DNA from: Butyricicoccus_A sp963588905
GTDB taxonomy: Bacteria > Bacillota > Clostridia > Oscillospirales > Butyricicoccaceae
DNA: 64,000 bases
Reading direction: 5' to 3'
Assembly: GCA_963588905.1 (NCBI GenBank)
Contig: CAVAJF010000032.1
Span: forward strand, 1 to 64,000
This document shows positions 34,104-43,001 of the stretch, piece by piece; position 1 is the stretch's first letter, and each line of letters opens with the position of its first letter. Made by a program: the position numbers and the translations under genes. Below the pieces are notes generated by a model. It was given only the letters and a program-made list of their open reading frames with translations, did no database searches and had not been told where the DNA came from.

Positions 34104-34142
34104 GGCACGAAAAAAGACGAAGGTCATTCGTCTTTTTGTGCC
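34104..34142 (-). terminator. Terminator overlapping the end of the DUF4364 gene
   Basis: On the minus strand, GCACAAAAAGACGAA-TGACC-TTCGTCTTTTTTCGTGC; the 5' arm encodes the last codons and the stop codon. Confidence 0.75.
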
Positions 34143-34675
34143 GGAAGCTCATATTCGCTTGTCATAGCGGACAGTAGCTGCTGATACATGTCTTCTGCAT
34201 GTTTTTGGAAATGTGATTCCAGATATGAAGCCTGTGCCGGACTGACCACGTGCATTTGGACGGAAAAAACATCCTGCATCGTCAGATGTACAACATAGTC
34301 CTTTTCTCCGCACTGTTCCGTCGAGGTGGAAATCTGCGCATCATGGCGGATTTTGCGCACAACGCGCAGGGCGGACAGCTCAGCGGCTTCCCGAACGGTA
34401 AACGGCAGGCGATTGCGAAATGCCTGCGCCGTTTGGCGGCCTTTTTCTGTGATGGAGAACACTTCCGATTCTCCTTCCAGCGATTTTTCTATGTGATGCG
34501 TACTTTGCAGCTCAGAAAATGCTTCGGATAACTCGAAATAACCAAAGCCATCGTCGCACCAAGTACAAAGATCAACAATCGCAGCGAAAGAAACCGGAAA
34601 TGGCAGATAAGCCATACAGGTTAAAATCAGAAATTTGATTTCCTCTTTTGTGCGAATAAAGCCGAAACGAACCAT
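34124..34675 (-). CDS. DUF4364 family protein
   Basis: A 183-residue protein of a Clostridia-restricted family with a predicted N-terminal winged-helix (EEIKFLILTCMAYLPFPVSFAAIVD, then GYFELSEAFSELQSTHHI and VFSITEKGR), suggesting DNA binding. The C-terminal part is an alpha/beta segment of unknown role. It is divergent from the RNA methyltransferase gene. No target can be named. Confidence 0.82.
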   Translation of the reverse strand: MVRFGFIRTKEEIKFLILTCMAYLPFPVSFAAIVDLCTWCDDGFGYFELSEAFSELQSTHHIEKSLEGESEVFSITEKGRQTAQAFRNRLPFTVREAAELSALRVVRKIRHDAQISTSTEQCGEKDYVVHLTMQDVFSVQMHVVSPAQASYLESHFQKHAEDMYQQLLSAMTSEYELPAQKDE

Positions 34676-34766
34676 AGGTACACCTCAAATCTTCCAATAA
34701 TCATGTTAAGTATACCACAAACGTGGAAAAAAGCAACGAAAAACCTGCTAAATCTGCGCGGTTATC

Positions 34767-34795
34767 TTGTTCTGCATGGGAAAATATAGTACAAT
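34767..34795 (+). promoter_or_regulatory. Promoter of the THUMP RNA methyltransferase gene
   Basis: TTGTTC (34767-34772), 17-bp spacer and TACAAT (34790-34795). Confidence 0.65.
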
Positions 34796-34828
34796 AAAAT
34801 CAATCAATTTCGGATAAGGATATGAATT

Positions 34829-36046
34829 ATGAACTATGAATTTTGTTGTCCGACGCTGTTCGGACTGGAAGGAATTGTCGGCGATGAGCTGCGCCACAAT
34901 GGTGGTTTGACCGATGTTCGCGTAGAAAATGGTCGCGTCTTTTTCTCTGGCGACGAGCATACCTTGGCATGGGCGAATCTGTGGCTGCGCTGCGCAGAGC
35001 GCGTACTCATCAAAGTGGGAGAATTCCCGGCTCGCACGTTTGAAGAGCTGTTTGAAGGCGTATACGAGCTGCCATGGCTGGACTATATTGAGAAAGACTG
35101 TGCGTTTCCTGTCAAGGGCTATGCGCTGGATTCTCAGCTGCACAGCATTCCGGACTGCCAGAGTATTGTTAAGAAGGCGATTGTCAAGAGCTTGTCAGAA
35201 TCGTATGGTATCACATGGTTTGAAGAGACCGGTGCACGCTGTCAGGTACAGTTTTCCATCGTACACGATGTAGCGACTCTGTATTTGGATACCTCCGGTG
35301 CCGGGCTGCATAAGCGCGGCTATCGCGCCAATGCCAATGAAGCACCGCTGCGCGAGACGCTGGCGGCTGCAATGGTACAGATTTCCCGGTTCCGCGGCAG
35401 AGGAGAGTTCTTTGATCCATTCTGCGGCTCCGGCACGATCCCGATTGAAGCGGCTATGATTGCCATGAACCGCGCACCGGGTCTCATGCGTTCTTTTGAT
35501 GCGGAAAAATGGGACTTTGTTGCACCGGAAATCTGGAGACAGGAACGGGAACGGGCATTAGATGTCATTTATCGAGATCGAACCTATGATATTCACGGCT
35601 GCGATATTGACCCGGCATGTGTGGAACTGTCGATAGAAAACGCCAAAAAGGCGGGTGTAGATCACACGGTTCACTTTGAAGAAAAAGATGCCTGCGCGTG
35701 CCGATTGAAAAACCGTGAGGGCACGTTGATCGCCAATCCGCCGTATGGAGAACGCATGATGGATGTCAATGCGGCGCGAAAATTGCTGCGAAATTTTGGC
35801 ACAGCGGCAGCTTTATCGCCAATGAAGCAGTATATTATCAGCTCTGATGAGAAATTTGAGGAGTTTTACGGGGTAAAAGCGGATAAAAAGCGCAAATTGT
35901 ACAACGGTATGCTGCGCTGTAATCTGTTTATGTACTATCAGCCGCCGGAGAAGCGCAAGAAGTTCCGCTCGGCGCAGCCGATGAACAAAGCACGTAAAAA
36001 TGTTGCAAAAAACCGCAAAAATTACCAAAATAAACGAGATAAATAA
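34829..36046 (+). CDS. THUMP-domain class I RNA methyltransferase (RlmL N-terminal-type)
   Basis: A 405-residue protein with an N-terminal THUMP/ferredoxin-like RNA-binding region and a Rossmann SAM domain. DPFCGSGTIPIEAAMIA binds SAM and ANPPYGERM is the N-methyltransferase catalytic motif. Relatives make m2G in 23S rRNA (RlmL, position 2445 in E. coli) or act on tRNA. The last ~30 residues are very basic (KKFRSAQPMNKARKNVAKNR), likely for RNA contact. Start ATG 34829 with AAGGAT 7 bp upstream. Confidence 0.88.
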   Translation: MNYEFCCPTLFGLEGIVGDELRHNGGLTDVRVENGRVFFSGDEHTLAWANLWLRCAERVLIKVGEFPARTFEELFEGVYELPWLDYIEKDCAFPVKGYALDSQLHSIPDCQSIVKKAIVKSLSESYGITWFEETGARCQVQFSIVHDVATLYLDTSGAGLHKRGYRANANEAPLRETLAAAMVQISRFRGRGEFFDPFCGSGTIPIEAAMIAMNRAPGLMRSFDAEKWDFVAPEIWRQERERALDVIYRDRTYDIHGCDIDPACVELSIENAKKAGVDHTVHFEEKDACACRLKNREGTLIANPPYGERMMDVNAARKLLRNFGTAAALSPMKQYIISSDEKFEEFYGVKADKKRKLYNGMLRCNLFMYYQPPEKRKKFRSAQPMNKARKNVAKNRKNYQNKRDK

Positions 36047-36094
36047 TATTCATAATTTATTTACAAAAAACTTTGAAATTTTGGAAAAAAATAC

Positions 36095-36123
36095 TTGCGT
36101 ATTTCGGAAAAATGATTTAATAT
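36095..36123 (+). promoter_or_regulatory. Promoter of groES-groEL
   Basis: TTGCGT (36095-36100), 17-bp spacer and TAATAT (36118-36123), immediately before the CIRCE element. Confidence 0.65.
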
Positions 36124-36130
36124 ATAGCTG

Positions 36131-36157
36131 TTGGCACTCGAAGGTATGGAGTGCTAA
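36131..36157. promoter_or_regulatory. CIRCE element (HrcA operator)
   Basis: TTGGCACTC-N9-GAGTGCTAA matches the consensus TTAGCACTC-N9-GAGTGCTAA with one change in the left arm. It sits just after the -10 box, so HrcA binding would block transcription until heat or misfolding stress. The hrcA gene is outside the window. Confidence 0.95.
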
Positions 36158-36197
36158 CCTCTGAATTTGTATTTTATCATCTTAGGAGGATTTTATT

Positions 36198-36482
36198 ATG
36201 AAGCTCAAGCCTTTATCTGACCGCGTTGTCATCAAGATGGTCGAAGCAGAAGAGACCACCGCAGGCGGAATCATTCTGGCAGGTTCTGCTAAGGAGAAGC
36301 CGCAGATCGCAGAAGTTTTGGCTGTAGGCCCTGGCGGCGTTGTAGACGGCAAGGAAGTCGTTATGCAGGTCAAGGTTGGCGATAAGGTTATCACCAGCAA
36401 GTACTCCGGCACGGAAGTAAAGATTGACGGCGAGGAACTGATTATTGTTCGTCAGAACGATATTCTGGCTGTTGTAGACTAA
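36198..36482 (+). CDS. groES: Co-chaperonin GroES
   Basis: A 94-residue Cpn10, normal length. It begins MKLKPLSDRVVIKMVEAEE and has the mobile loop region TTAGGIILAGSAKEKPQ that docks on GroEL. It starts at ATG 36198 after TTAGGAGGA, under CIRCE control, and is followed 37 bp later by groEL. Confidence 0.98.
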   Translation: MKLKPLSDRVVIKMVEAEETTAGGIILAGSAKEKPQIAEVLAVGPGGVVDGKEVVMQVKVGDKVITSKYSGTEVKIDGEELIIVRQNDILAVVD

Positions 36483-36519
36483 TTGCAAATTAACTCAATA
36501 ATTAGGAGGCTATTGTATT

Positions 36520-38148
36520 ATGGCAAAGCAGATTCTTTTCGGCGAGGAAGCTCGCCGTGCACTAGGCCGCGGCGTAGACCAGCTGGCTGATACAGTAAAG
36601 GTAACTCTGGGACCGAAGGGCCGCAACGTTGTTCTGGACAAGAAGTTCGGCGCTCCGCTCATCACTAACGACGGCGTAACTATCGCAAAGGACATCGAGC
36701 TGGACGATCCGTTTGAGAACATGGGCGCACAGCTGGTAAAGGAAGTTGCTACCAAGACCAACGATCTGGCAGGCGACGGCACCACTACCGCTACCGTTCT
36801 GGCTCAGGCTATCATCCGCGAGGGCATGAAGAACGTTGCTGCTGGCGCAAATCCGATGATTATGCGTAAGGGCATCGCAAAGGGCGTTGAGACCGCAATC
36901 AATGCTATCAAGGAGAACTCTGAGAACATCAAGGGCTCTGATGACATTGCTCGTGTTGCTGCTATTTCTTCCGGCGATGAGACCATCGGCGAACTGATTG
37001 CTGAGGCTATGGAGAAGGTTTCTGCTGACGGCGTTATCACCGTTGAGGAGTCCAAGACCGCTGAGACTTACTCCGAAATCGTAGAAGGTATGCAGTTTGA
37101 CCGTGGCTACATCACGCCGTACATGGTAACAGATACCGAAAAGATGGAAGCTGTTCTGGATGACGCTGTTATCCTGATTACCGATAAGAAGATTTCCAAC
37201 ATTCAGGATCTCCTGCCGTTGCTGGAGCAGATTGTCAAGACCGGCAAGAAGCTGCTCATCATCGCAGAGGATCTGGAAGGCGAAGCACTGTCTACTCTGC
37301 TGCTCAACAAGCTGCGCGGCACCTTCACCTGTGTTGCTGTTAAGGCTCCGGGCTTTGGCGATCGCCGCAAGGAAATGCTGAAGGACATCGCTGTTCTGAC
37401 CGGCGGCGAAGTGATCTCCGAAGAGATCGGTCTGGAACTGAAGGACACCACCATGGCTATGCTGGGTCGTGCTCGTCAGGTAAAGGTCAACAAGGAAGGC
37501 ACTGTTATTGTTGACGGTCAGGGCGACGCGGAAGCAATCAAGGCTCGCGTTGAGAACATCCGTCATGCAATCGAGACCACCACTTCCGATTTCGACCGTG
37601 AGAAGCTGCAGGAGCGTCTGGCTAAGCTGGCTGGCGGCGTTGCAGTTATCAAGGTTGGCGCTGCTACTGAGACCGAAATGAAGGAAAAGAAGCTGCGCGT
37701 AGAGGACGCTCTGAACGCTACTCGTGCTGCTGTTGAGGAAGGCATCGTAGCAGGCGGCGGTGTTGCCTATGTAAACGCTGTTCCGGCTGTTGAGGCTGTT
37801 GCTGCTGACGTAGCAGGCGATGAGAAGACCGGTGTTAACATCGTTGTCAAGGCTCTGCAGGAGCCGATCCGCCAGATCGCTGCAAATGCTGGTATTGATG
37901 GCGCTGTTGTTCTGGAGAAGATTCGTGAGTCCGGCAAGGTTGGCTATGGCTTCGATGCTTACTCTGAGACCTACTGCGAGATGATCGCATCTGGTATCGT
38001 AGACCCGACCAAGGTAAACCGTTCTGCCCTGCAGAACGCTGCATCGGTTGCTTCTACCGTACTGACCACCGAGTCCATTGTAACCGACATCAAGGAGCCG
38101 GCTCCGGCAGCAGCTCCGGCAGCTCCGGATATGGGCGGCATGTACTAA
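36520..38148 (+). CDS. groEL: Chaperonin GroEL
   Basis: A 542-residue Cpn60 of normal size that folds proteins in an ATP-driven double ring. Hallmarks are LGPKGRNVVLDKKFG, the ATP site NDGVTIAKDIELDDPFEN and GDGTTTATVLAQ, and the C-terminal GGM tail, here shortened to PDMGGMY. Codon choice is biased to GCT, GTT and AAG, as expected for a highly expressed gene. Second gene of the CIRCE-controlled operon, ending at a clear terminator. Confidence 0.99.
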   Translation: MAKQILFGEEARRALGRGVDQLADTVKVTLGPKGRNVVLDKKFGAPLITNDGVTIAKDIELDDPFENMGAQLVKEVATKTNDLAGDGTTTATVLAQAIIREGMKNVAAGANPMIMRKGIAKGVETAINAIKENSENIKGSDDIARVAAISSGDETIGELIAEAMEKVSADGVITVEESKTAETYSEIVEGMQFDRGYITPYMVTDTEKMEAVLDDAVILITDKKISNIQDLLPLLEQIVKTGKKLLIIAEDLEGEALSTLLLNKLRGTFTCVAVKAPGFGDRRKEMLKDIAVLTGGEVISEEIGLELKDTTMAMLGRARQVKVNKEGTVIVDGQGDAEAIKARVENIRHAIETTTSDFDREKLQERLAKLAGGVAVIKVGAATETEMKEKKLRVEDALNATRAAVEEGIVAGGGVAYVNAVPAVEAVAADVAGDEKTGVNIVVKALQEPIRQIAANAGIDGAVVLEKIRESGKVGYGFDAYSETYCEMIASGIVDPTKVNRSALQNAASVASTVLTTESIVTDIKEPAPAAAPAAPDMGGMY

Positions 38149-38190
38149 TCGTATCGTAGTCGTTCAATCGAATATTTCTGACTTTCTTAC

Positions 38191-38229
38191 AAATCAGGCA
38201 TCGACTTTCGGGTTGATGCCTGATTTTTT
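38191..38229 (+). terminator. Intrinsic terminator after groEL
   Basis: AAATCAGGCATC / GATGCCTGATTTTTT stem and T-run. Confidence 0.93.
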
Positions 38230-38306
38230 GCTTTTTCTGTTTCTATTGTGTTAAAAATGTGGTAGAATAGAACCAATTTATTTCTATTTAAGAATGGAGC
38301 TATGAG

Positions 38307-39344
38307 ATGAGAGGGATAGAAAACCAATTTTGGAAAAAACACCGCAGGGAAGGCCAGAAAATCCTGCTATTGAGTGCAAAAATTGCATTGGGCAGTACGT
38401 TGGCAATTTTTGTGGCGCGACAGCTGGAATTGTCACATGACGTTTCTGCGGGAACGATTACCATGCTGACACTGATGACGACAAAATGGCAGACCGTCAA
38501 GCTGTCTGTGTCCCGTGTGCTAACGTTTGTACTGGCCATTTTCATTGCATGGGTCATTTTTCTGCATGTCGGCAATGCCTATGCGGCGTATGGCGTGTTT
38601 ATGTTCCTGCTAGTCTGTATTTCCGCTATGCTGGGCTTGACAGCGACCGTATCTGTCAATGCGGTCATCGGCGCACATCTGTTTACCGGGCAGGATTTTT
38701 CCATGCAGACAATTGGAAACGAATTCAAGCTGGTCTGTATTGGCATTGTCATTGCCTTGGTACTCAATCTGTATCATGACAATGGCCAGCGCAAAAAAGA
38801 GTTGGTTGCCAATATGCGCGCCGTGGAGCAACAGTTGCAGAAAATTATCTTGGAACTTGCTGCCTATTTGATTCAGTTTCAGATGTCACATAACCTGTGG
38901 GGACATATTCGCACGCTGGAACGCCAACTGGAAACCTATATCCAAGACGCACACGAGTATCAAGACAATACTTTTCACTTCCATCCGGAGTATTATATTG
39001 ATTATTTTGAAATGCGGCACGCACAATGTCAGGTGCTGGATAGTTTGCACAATGAGATGCGTCGCGTGCGCAGCAGACCCAAGCAAGCGCAGATTATTGC
39101 AGAATATCTGCTGTATGTGGCGGATTATGTCGTGGAGATCAACAGTCCGGAAAAGCAGCTCAATCGTCTGCATGAAATCTTTGCAGACATGAAGAGAGAA
39201 GAACTGCCAAAAACGCGGGAGGAATTTGAGAGCCGCGCCATGCTGTATCATATCCTGATGGATATGGAAGAGTTCCTACTGTATAAAAAGCGATTTGTCT
39301 GCCGATTGGACAAGCAACAGCGAGAAATTTATTGGAAGAAATGA
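38307..39344 (+). CDS. Aromatic acid exporter (FUSC/ArAE) family membrane protein
   Basis: A 345-residue protein. The first ~155 residues hold about five or six membrane helices (LSAKIALGSTLAIFVARQL, FVLAIFIAWVIFLHVG, VCIGIVIALVLNLY). The remainder is a cytoplasmic helical domain like the ArAE_1 C-terminal region (HNLWGHIRTLERQLETYIQ). Family members are proposed to export aromatic acids; no substrate is shown. ATG 38307 follows TGGAGC; an overlapping ATG 38302 stops at once. Monocistronic. Confidence 0.82.
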   Translation: MRGIENQFWKKHRREGQKILLLSAKIALGSTLAIFVARQLELSHDVSAGTITMLTLMTTKWQTVKLSVSRVLTFVLAIFIAWVIFLHVGNAYAAYGVFMFLLVCISAMLGLTATVSVNAVIGAHLFTGQDFSMQTIGNEFKLVCIGIVIALVLNLYHDNGQRKKELVANMRAVEQQLQKIILELAAYLIQFQMSHNLWGHIRTLERQLETYIQDAHEYQDNTFHFHPEYYIDYFEMRHAQCQVLDSLHNEMRRVRSRPKQAQIIAEYLLYVADYVVEINSPEKQLNRLHEIFADMKREELPKTREEFESRAMLYHILMDMEEFLLYKKRFVCRLDKQQREIYWKK

Positions 39345-39467
39345 TGAGGTGTGCAACGCTTTTTTTGTTCACAGATTTTTTCGAAGAACGACACGATTCC
39401 AACGACAAAATTTGCGGTCGTGCGGGTATACTATACAAGTATATTTCCGAAAAGGATGTGTCGCGCT

Positions 39468-39545
39468 ATGTTTTGGTATCGTTTTATGTTGTTTCTGACA
39501 GCAACGATTTTGGCATGTATGTTGCTGTTTTCATTCCAATACTAG
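39468..39545 (+). CDS. Possible 25-aa hydrophobic peptide
   Basis: ATG 39468 opens a short frame, MFWYRF followed by one uninterrupted hydrophobic segment (MLFLTATILACMLLF) ending in SFQY. An AAAGGA sequence lies about 11 bp upstream. It could be a single-pass small membrane protein or chance; there is no other support. Confidence 0.25.
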   Translation: MFWYRFMLFLTATILACMLLFSFQY

Positions 39546-39583
39546 AAAATCCGAAATTTTTCGGCAAGAAAAAATGCATGGGC

Positions 39584-39612
39584 TTTTCAAGAGGGGGAAT
39601 TTGTGCTACAAT
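39584..39612 (+). promoter_or_regulatory. Putative pyrB promoter
   Basis: TTTTCA (39584-39589), 17-bp spacer and TACAAT (39607-39612), close to the start codon. Confidence 0.5.
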
Positions 39613-39639
39613 AAAAAAAATACAAGGAGGAACGCATGT

Positions 39640-40734
39640 ATGCGACATATTATCGACCTCAGTGATCTGACAATGGAAGAGTTTCATGAGCTGTATAAGC
39701 TCACTTCAAATATCATCGACCGACCGGAAGGCTATACCGATGCCTGCCGCGGCAAGGTTTTGGGCAGCTTGTTCTATGAACCGAGTACACGTACCAATCT
39801 TTCTTTCTCCACGGCAATGATGCGTTTGGGCGGTAGTGTGGTTGGATTCTCGAATCCGAATTCTTCCTCTGCGGCGAAGGGCGAGACGCTGAAAGATACC
39901 ATTACTATGGTATCAAATTATGCAGATATGATCGTCATGCGTAATCCGCACGAGGGCGCAGCAAAGGCGGCGTCTATGTTCTCAGAAGTTCCGATTATCA
40001 ATGCCGGTGATGGCGGACATCTGCATCCGACACAGACGCTGGCAGATATGACAACAATTCTGCGTCTGCGTGGCTCGGCGGACAATATGAAGATCGGTTT
40101 GTGCGGTGACTTGAAGTATGGACGCACCGTGCATTCGCTGATTCATTTCCTCGCAAACTTTAAAAATGTACAGTTTTACCTGATTGCACCACGTGAGTTG
40201 GCGATTCCGGAATATCTGCGTCAGTTCATGGTAGAGCATAAGATGAAATTTTATGAGGTATCCGGCTTGGAACCGGTCATTCCGATGCTGGATGTGCTGT
40301 ATATGACACGCATTCAGAGAGAACGCTTTGCAGATCTCAATGTTTATAACAGTCTCAAAGGCACGTATTGTTTGACAAAGGCTAAGCTGCGCGATGCCAA
40401 GAAAGATCTGCTCATTATGCATCCGCTGCCGCGTGTTGACGAGATTGCACAGGATGTCGATGATGATCCACGCGCCGTTTACTTCGATCAGGCACGATTT
40501 GGTATGTATGCGCGCATGGCACTGTTGCTGACGCTGAGCAAACAGCCGCGTGTGCATATGCCGAAAAATATTCTGGGTCTGCCAAATCTGCGCTGTACCA
40601 ATCCGAAGTGTATCACACATTCCGAGACATATTTGCCGATGGAAATCGTGCATACAAAGGACGGAGAACGTTGCGTGTACTGCGACCATTTGGTTGAGCA
40701 TGTACCGGAACCGGAGCCGGAAGAACAAGAGTAA
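39640..40734 (+). CDS. pyrB: Aspartate carbamoyltransferase with PyrI-like zinc tail
   Basis: A 364-residue protein catalysing carbamoyl phosphate + aspartate to carbamoyl-aspartate in pyrimidine synthesis. Catalytic segments are YEPSTRTNLSFSTA (carbamoyl phosphate loop), HPTQTLADM and HPLPRVDEI. After the ~310-residue catalytic chain there is a C-terminal CTNPKC...CVYC motif (Cys319, 324, 345, 348) like the zinc-binding domain of the regulatory subunit PyrI, but the nucleotide-binding allosteric domain is missing. Start ATG 39640 after AAGGAGGAACGC. No other pyr genes adjoin. Confidence 0.93.
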   Translation: MRHIIDLSDLTMEEFHELYKLTSNIIDRPEGYTDACRGKVLGSLFYEPSTRTNLSFSTAMMRLGGSVVGFSNPNSSSAAKGETLKDTITMVSNYADMIVMRNPHEGAAKAASMFSEVPIINAGDGGHLHPTQTLADMTTILRLRGSADNMKIGLCGDLKYGRTVHSLIHFLANFKNVQFYLIAPRELAIPEYLRQFMVEHKMKFYEVSGLEPVIPMLDVLYMTRIQRERFADLNVYNSLKGTYCLTKAKLRDAKKDLLIMHPLPRVDEIAQDVDDDPRAVYFDQARFGMYARMALLLTLSKQPRVHMPKNILGLPNLRCTNPKCITHSETYLPMEIVHTKDGERCVYCDHLVEHVPEPEPEEQE

Positions 40735-40761
40735 TACGTCAAATATACTGGCGAGATATAA

Positions 40762-40793
40762 AAAACAGCAGAGGCTTTTGCCTCTGCTGTTTT
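40762..40793. terminator. Bidirectional terminator between pyrB and cdaR
   Basis: AAAACAGCAGAGGC-TTTT-GCCTCTGCTGTTTT. Confidence 0.93.
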
Positions 40794-40801
40794 CATGTTC
40801 G

Positions 40802-42037
40802 TCAATTGGAAGAATTCCGTGTAAGCGTAATTTTGACGCTGTAATTGCCGTTGACAGTCGTGCCGTCCGGGCTGCTTACCGTGACACCAATGGTGTGTTC
40901 ACCGTCTGACAGCTCCTTAGAGGATAGCTCAGCAACCGCTTGGATGTCCGATGCGTCTATCGCATCCAACTGCTTCTGAGAACCTGTCAGCGTGACAGTC
41001 AGTGATTGCGTATTAAGTGTAACCGTGGCGTCAGCATCCTTGTCTGTATCGTTCAGCGTAATATCGGTAATCGTATAGGACTTTGTCGTATTTTTATCGA
41101 CAGAGACTGTGACGGTTGCCGATGTCGGCTGTCCATCGTACAGAGAAACACCGGTCGGAGCTTCAATATCAAATTCGTGCGTGTCACCATTTTCTGCTGT
41201 CGTTGCATTGATAGCGCCTAATGCAATGGAATCAATGGTGTCCACCGTTGCTGGATCACCGATAATCTTGACAGATTTTGGCGAAATCGTCGTCGAAATG
41301 CCAGATGCATCTTCATCGGGAGAAACCGTCACTGCCAGCGGAACCGATTTAACTTCTTTGACGGGGAGTGTGACGGTGACACTGGATACTTCGCGAGAAA
41401 TATTGGTGGTGTCTACCTGCGTACCCTTGCTGTTGACCAGCTTGTAAGAGAAATTATCGGTCAGCGTCTGTTTCAGTCCGTCTGTGTCCACGTCAACGAC
41501 AGCGGTTGCAATTTCATCCACAACAGTTGCCGGCCCAGAGACCTTAACAGTTTTGGTGGATAGCTGCGGGTCGCCAAAAATGTAATTTTTAGCAGCTTCC
41601 TTGCTCAATTTGACGGAAACCGGTATTTTTTTCGTCTCGATTTCGTCTACGACAACCGTGATGCTGTCTGGTGTTTTACTTTCGCAAGTCATACCGCTTT
41701 CCGGTAAGATGACAGTGTACGGCAACTGATACGTGCCCGGAGCAGTGATCGATTCTGAGACATCTGCCTGCACCTTGATTTGAGAGGCAGTCAGGGTTGC
41801 CAACCGATTGGTAGAACCGGAAACCTTGACATCGACGGTTGAATCCGCGCCTTCGATGATGCGCAGATTATAGTTGTTGTACAGTTGATCGACACCGGTC
41901 ATCTGTACAGCTATATCTTTGTATTCTAGGGTGCGGCTTGGATTTTGAGAGCCCATAAAGTAACTCCACAAAATAAACGCAGCGACAACCGATAAAAGTT
42001 TGGTCAGCACGTCATGCTGCACAATCCATTTTCTCAT
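40802..42037 (-). CDS. cdaR: CdaA regulatory protein CdaR (YbbR domains)
   Basis: A 411-residue protein with one N-terminal membrane helix (LTKLLSVVAAFILWSYFMG) and several extracytoplasmic YbbR repeats, each with a pattern like KKIPVSVKLS or KSVPLAVTVS followed by PKSVKIIGDPATVDTI. It contacts CdaA and tunes c-di-AMP production. It overlaps cdaA by 4 bp (ATGA), indicating translational coupling. Confidence 0.93.
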   Translation of the reverse strand: MRKWIVQHDVLTKLLSVVAAFILWSYFMGSQNPSRTLEYKDIAVQMTGVDQLYNNYNLRIIEGADSTVDVKVSGSTNRLATLTASQIKVQADVSESITAPGTYQLPYTVILPESGMTCESKTPDSITVVVDEIETKKIPVSVKLSKEAAKNYIFGDPQLSTKTVKVSGPATVVDEIATAVVDVDTDGLKQTLTDNFSYKLVNSKGTQVDTTNISREVSSVTVTLPVKEVKSVPLAVTVSPDEDASGISTTISPKSVKIIGDPATVDTIDSIALGAINATTAENGDTHEFDIEAPTGVSLYDGQPTSATVTVSVDKNTTKSYTITDITLNDTDKDADATVTLNTQSLTVTLTGSQKQLDAIDASDIQAVAELSSKELSDGEHTIGVTVSSPDGTTVNGNYSVKITLTRNSSN

Positions 42038-42927
42038 TTTTTTCGCCTCCCGAAGCCCGGAAGCTTGTCTAACAAATTATCAAAAAAATGCGGCGAGTTT
42101 TCTTCTTGTTTGGATTCTTCTTCCTGCAGGTCATGCACAAGAAGCTCTGCGCGCAGAATCTCTTCCAGCTGTTCCGGCACGAGATGCCGCTGCAATTCAC
42201 CGTCTATCGCGATGGAAATGGAACCGGTTTCTTCTGAAACAACTAGACTGAGCGAATCAAACTTTTCGCTCATACCAACAGCGGCTCGATGCCGCGTGCC
42301 GAGTTCCTTGGAGAGATTTGGGTTAGGAGACAGCGGAAGCACACAACCAGCTGCATGAATGCGGCCATCTCGGATAATCATTGCGCCGTCGTGCAGCGGA
42401 GCGCCTTCATAAAAGATATTGCGAATCAGCTCATCTTTGACATCTGCGTTGATGACTGTGCCCGTGTGAATAATATCACTGAGGTTTTCTTTGCGCTCAA
42501 AGATAATCAGCGCACCTGTGCGTGACCATGACATCTCAGAGCAGGCATGTACCATCTCACGGATAACGGATTCCTCCATAGGAATCGCATCGTTGCGAAT
42601 CATGAGAGTAGACAGCTTGCTCTTGCCGACGCGCTCCAAAATGCGGCGGAGCTCCGGCTGAAAGACAATAGCCACGACGACAATGCCCCATGTCAGTACC
42701 CCACGGAACAAATAATTGACCATTGTCAGCTGCAAGATGCTGGACAGCCACATGGCGGCAATGAGAATAATCACACCGCGAATAATGCGGGTAGAACTCG
42801 TTTCCCGTACCAATTTGACAATTTGGTAGATGAGAAACGAGACCACCGCAATATCTATCACGTCTGAAATTGTCAGAGACATTAAATTTTGCATAATCAT
42901 TTGGATATAATCCATATAGTTTTTCAA
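42034..42927 (-). CDS. cdaA: Diadenylate cyclase CdaA
   Basis: A 297-residue membrane enzyme making cyclic di-AMP from two ATP. Three N-terminal helices precede the DAC (DisA_N) domain, with the catalytic motifs PLHDGAMIIRDGRI and LGTRHRAAVGMSE. c-di-AMP controls potassium and osmotic balance. The frame begins at TTG 42927, with AAGGGA almost adjacent; ATG 42915 is an alternative start. Upstream member of the cdaA-cdaR pair; glmM is not next to it here. Confidence 0.95.
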   Translation of the reverse strand: MKNYMDYIQMIMQNLMSLTISDVIDIAVVSFLIYQIVKLVRETSSTRIIRGVIILIAAMWLSSILQLTMVNYLFRGVLTWGIVVVAIVFQPELRRILERVGKSKLSTLMIRNDAIPMEESVIREMVHACSEMSWSRTGALIIFERKENLSDIIHTGTVINADVKDELIRNIFYEGAPLHDGAMIIRDGRIHAAGCVLPLSPNPNLSKELGTRHRAAVGMSEKFDSLSLVVSEETGSISIAIDGELQRHLVPEQLEEILRAELLVHDLQEEESKQEENSPHFFDNLLDKLPGFGRRKK

Positions 42928-43001
42928 TCCCTTGGTTCTGCGAAATACACAATTTTCAGCATGAAAAATTCTATGCTTGTTATTATCTTACCACAATTTT
43001 T

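Larger units (their letters stand above)
39345..39639 (+). other. 295-bp gap before pyrB, mostly without recognisable genes
   Basis: The open frames here do not look like known proteins. The stretch holds one possible 25-codon membrane peptide (39468-39545), a small palindrome CCGAAATTTTTCGG (39551-39564) and a probable pyrB promoter. I see no PyrR binding consensus or attenuator. Confidence 0.5.

Noticed and set aside
36562..37566. 334-codon open frame opposite groEL
   Set aside because: Antisense shadow of a highly biased gene; no start signal or family.
39545..39640. PyrR attenuator before pyrB
   Set aside because: The leader is short, has only a weak AT-rich hairpin and lacks the PyrR binding-loop consensus.
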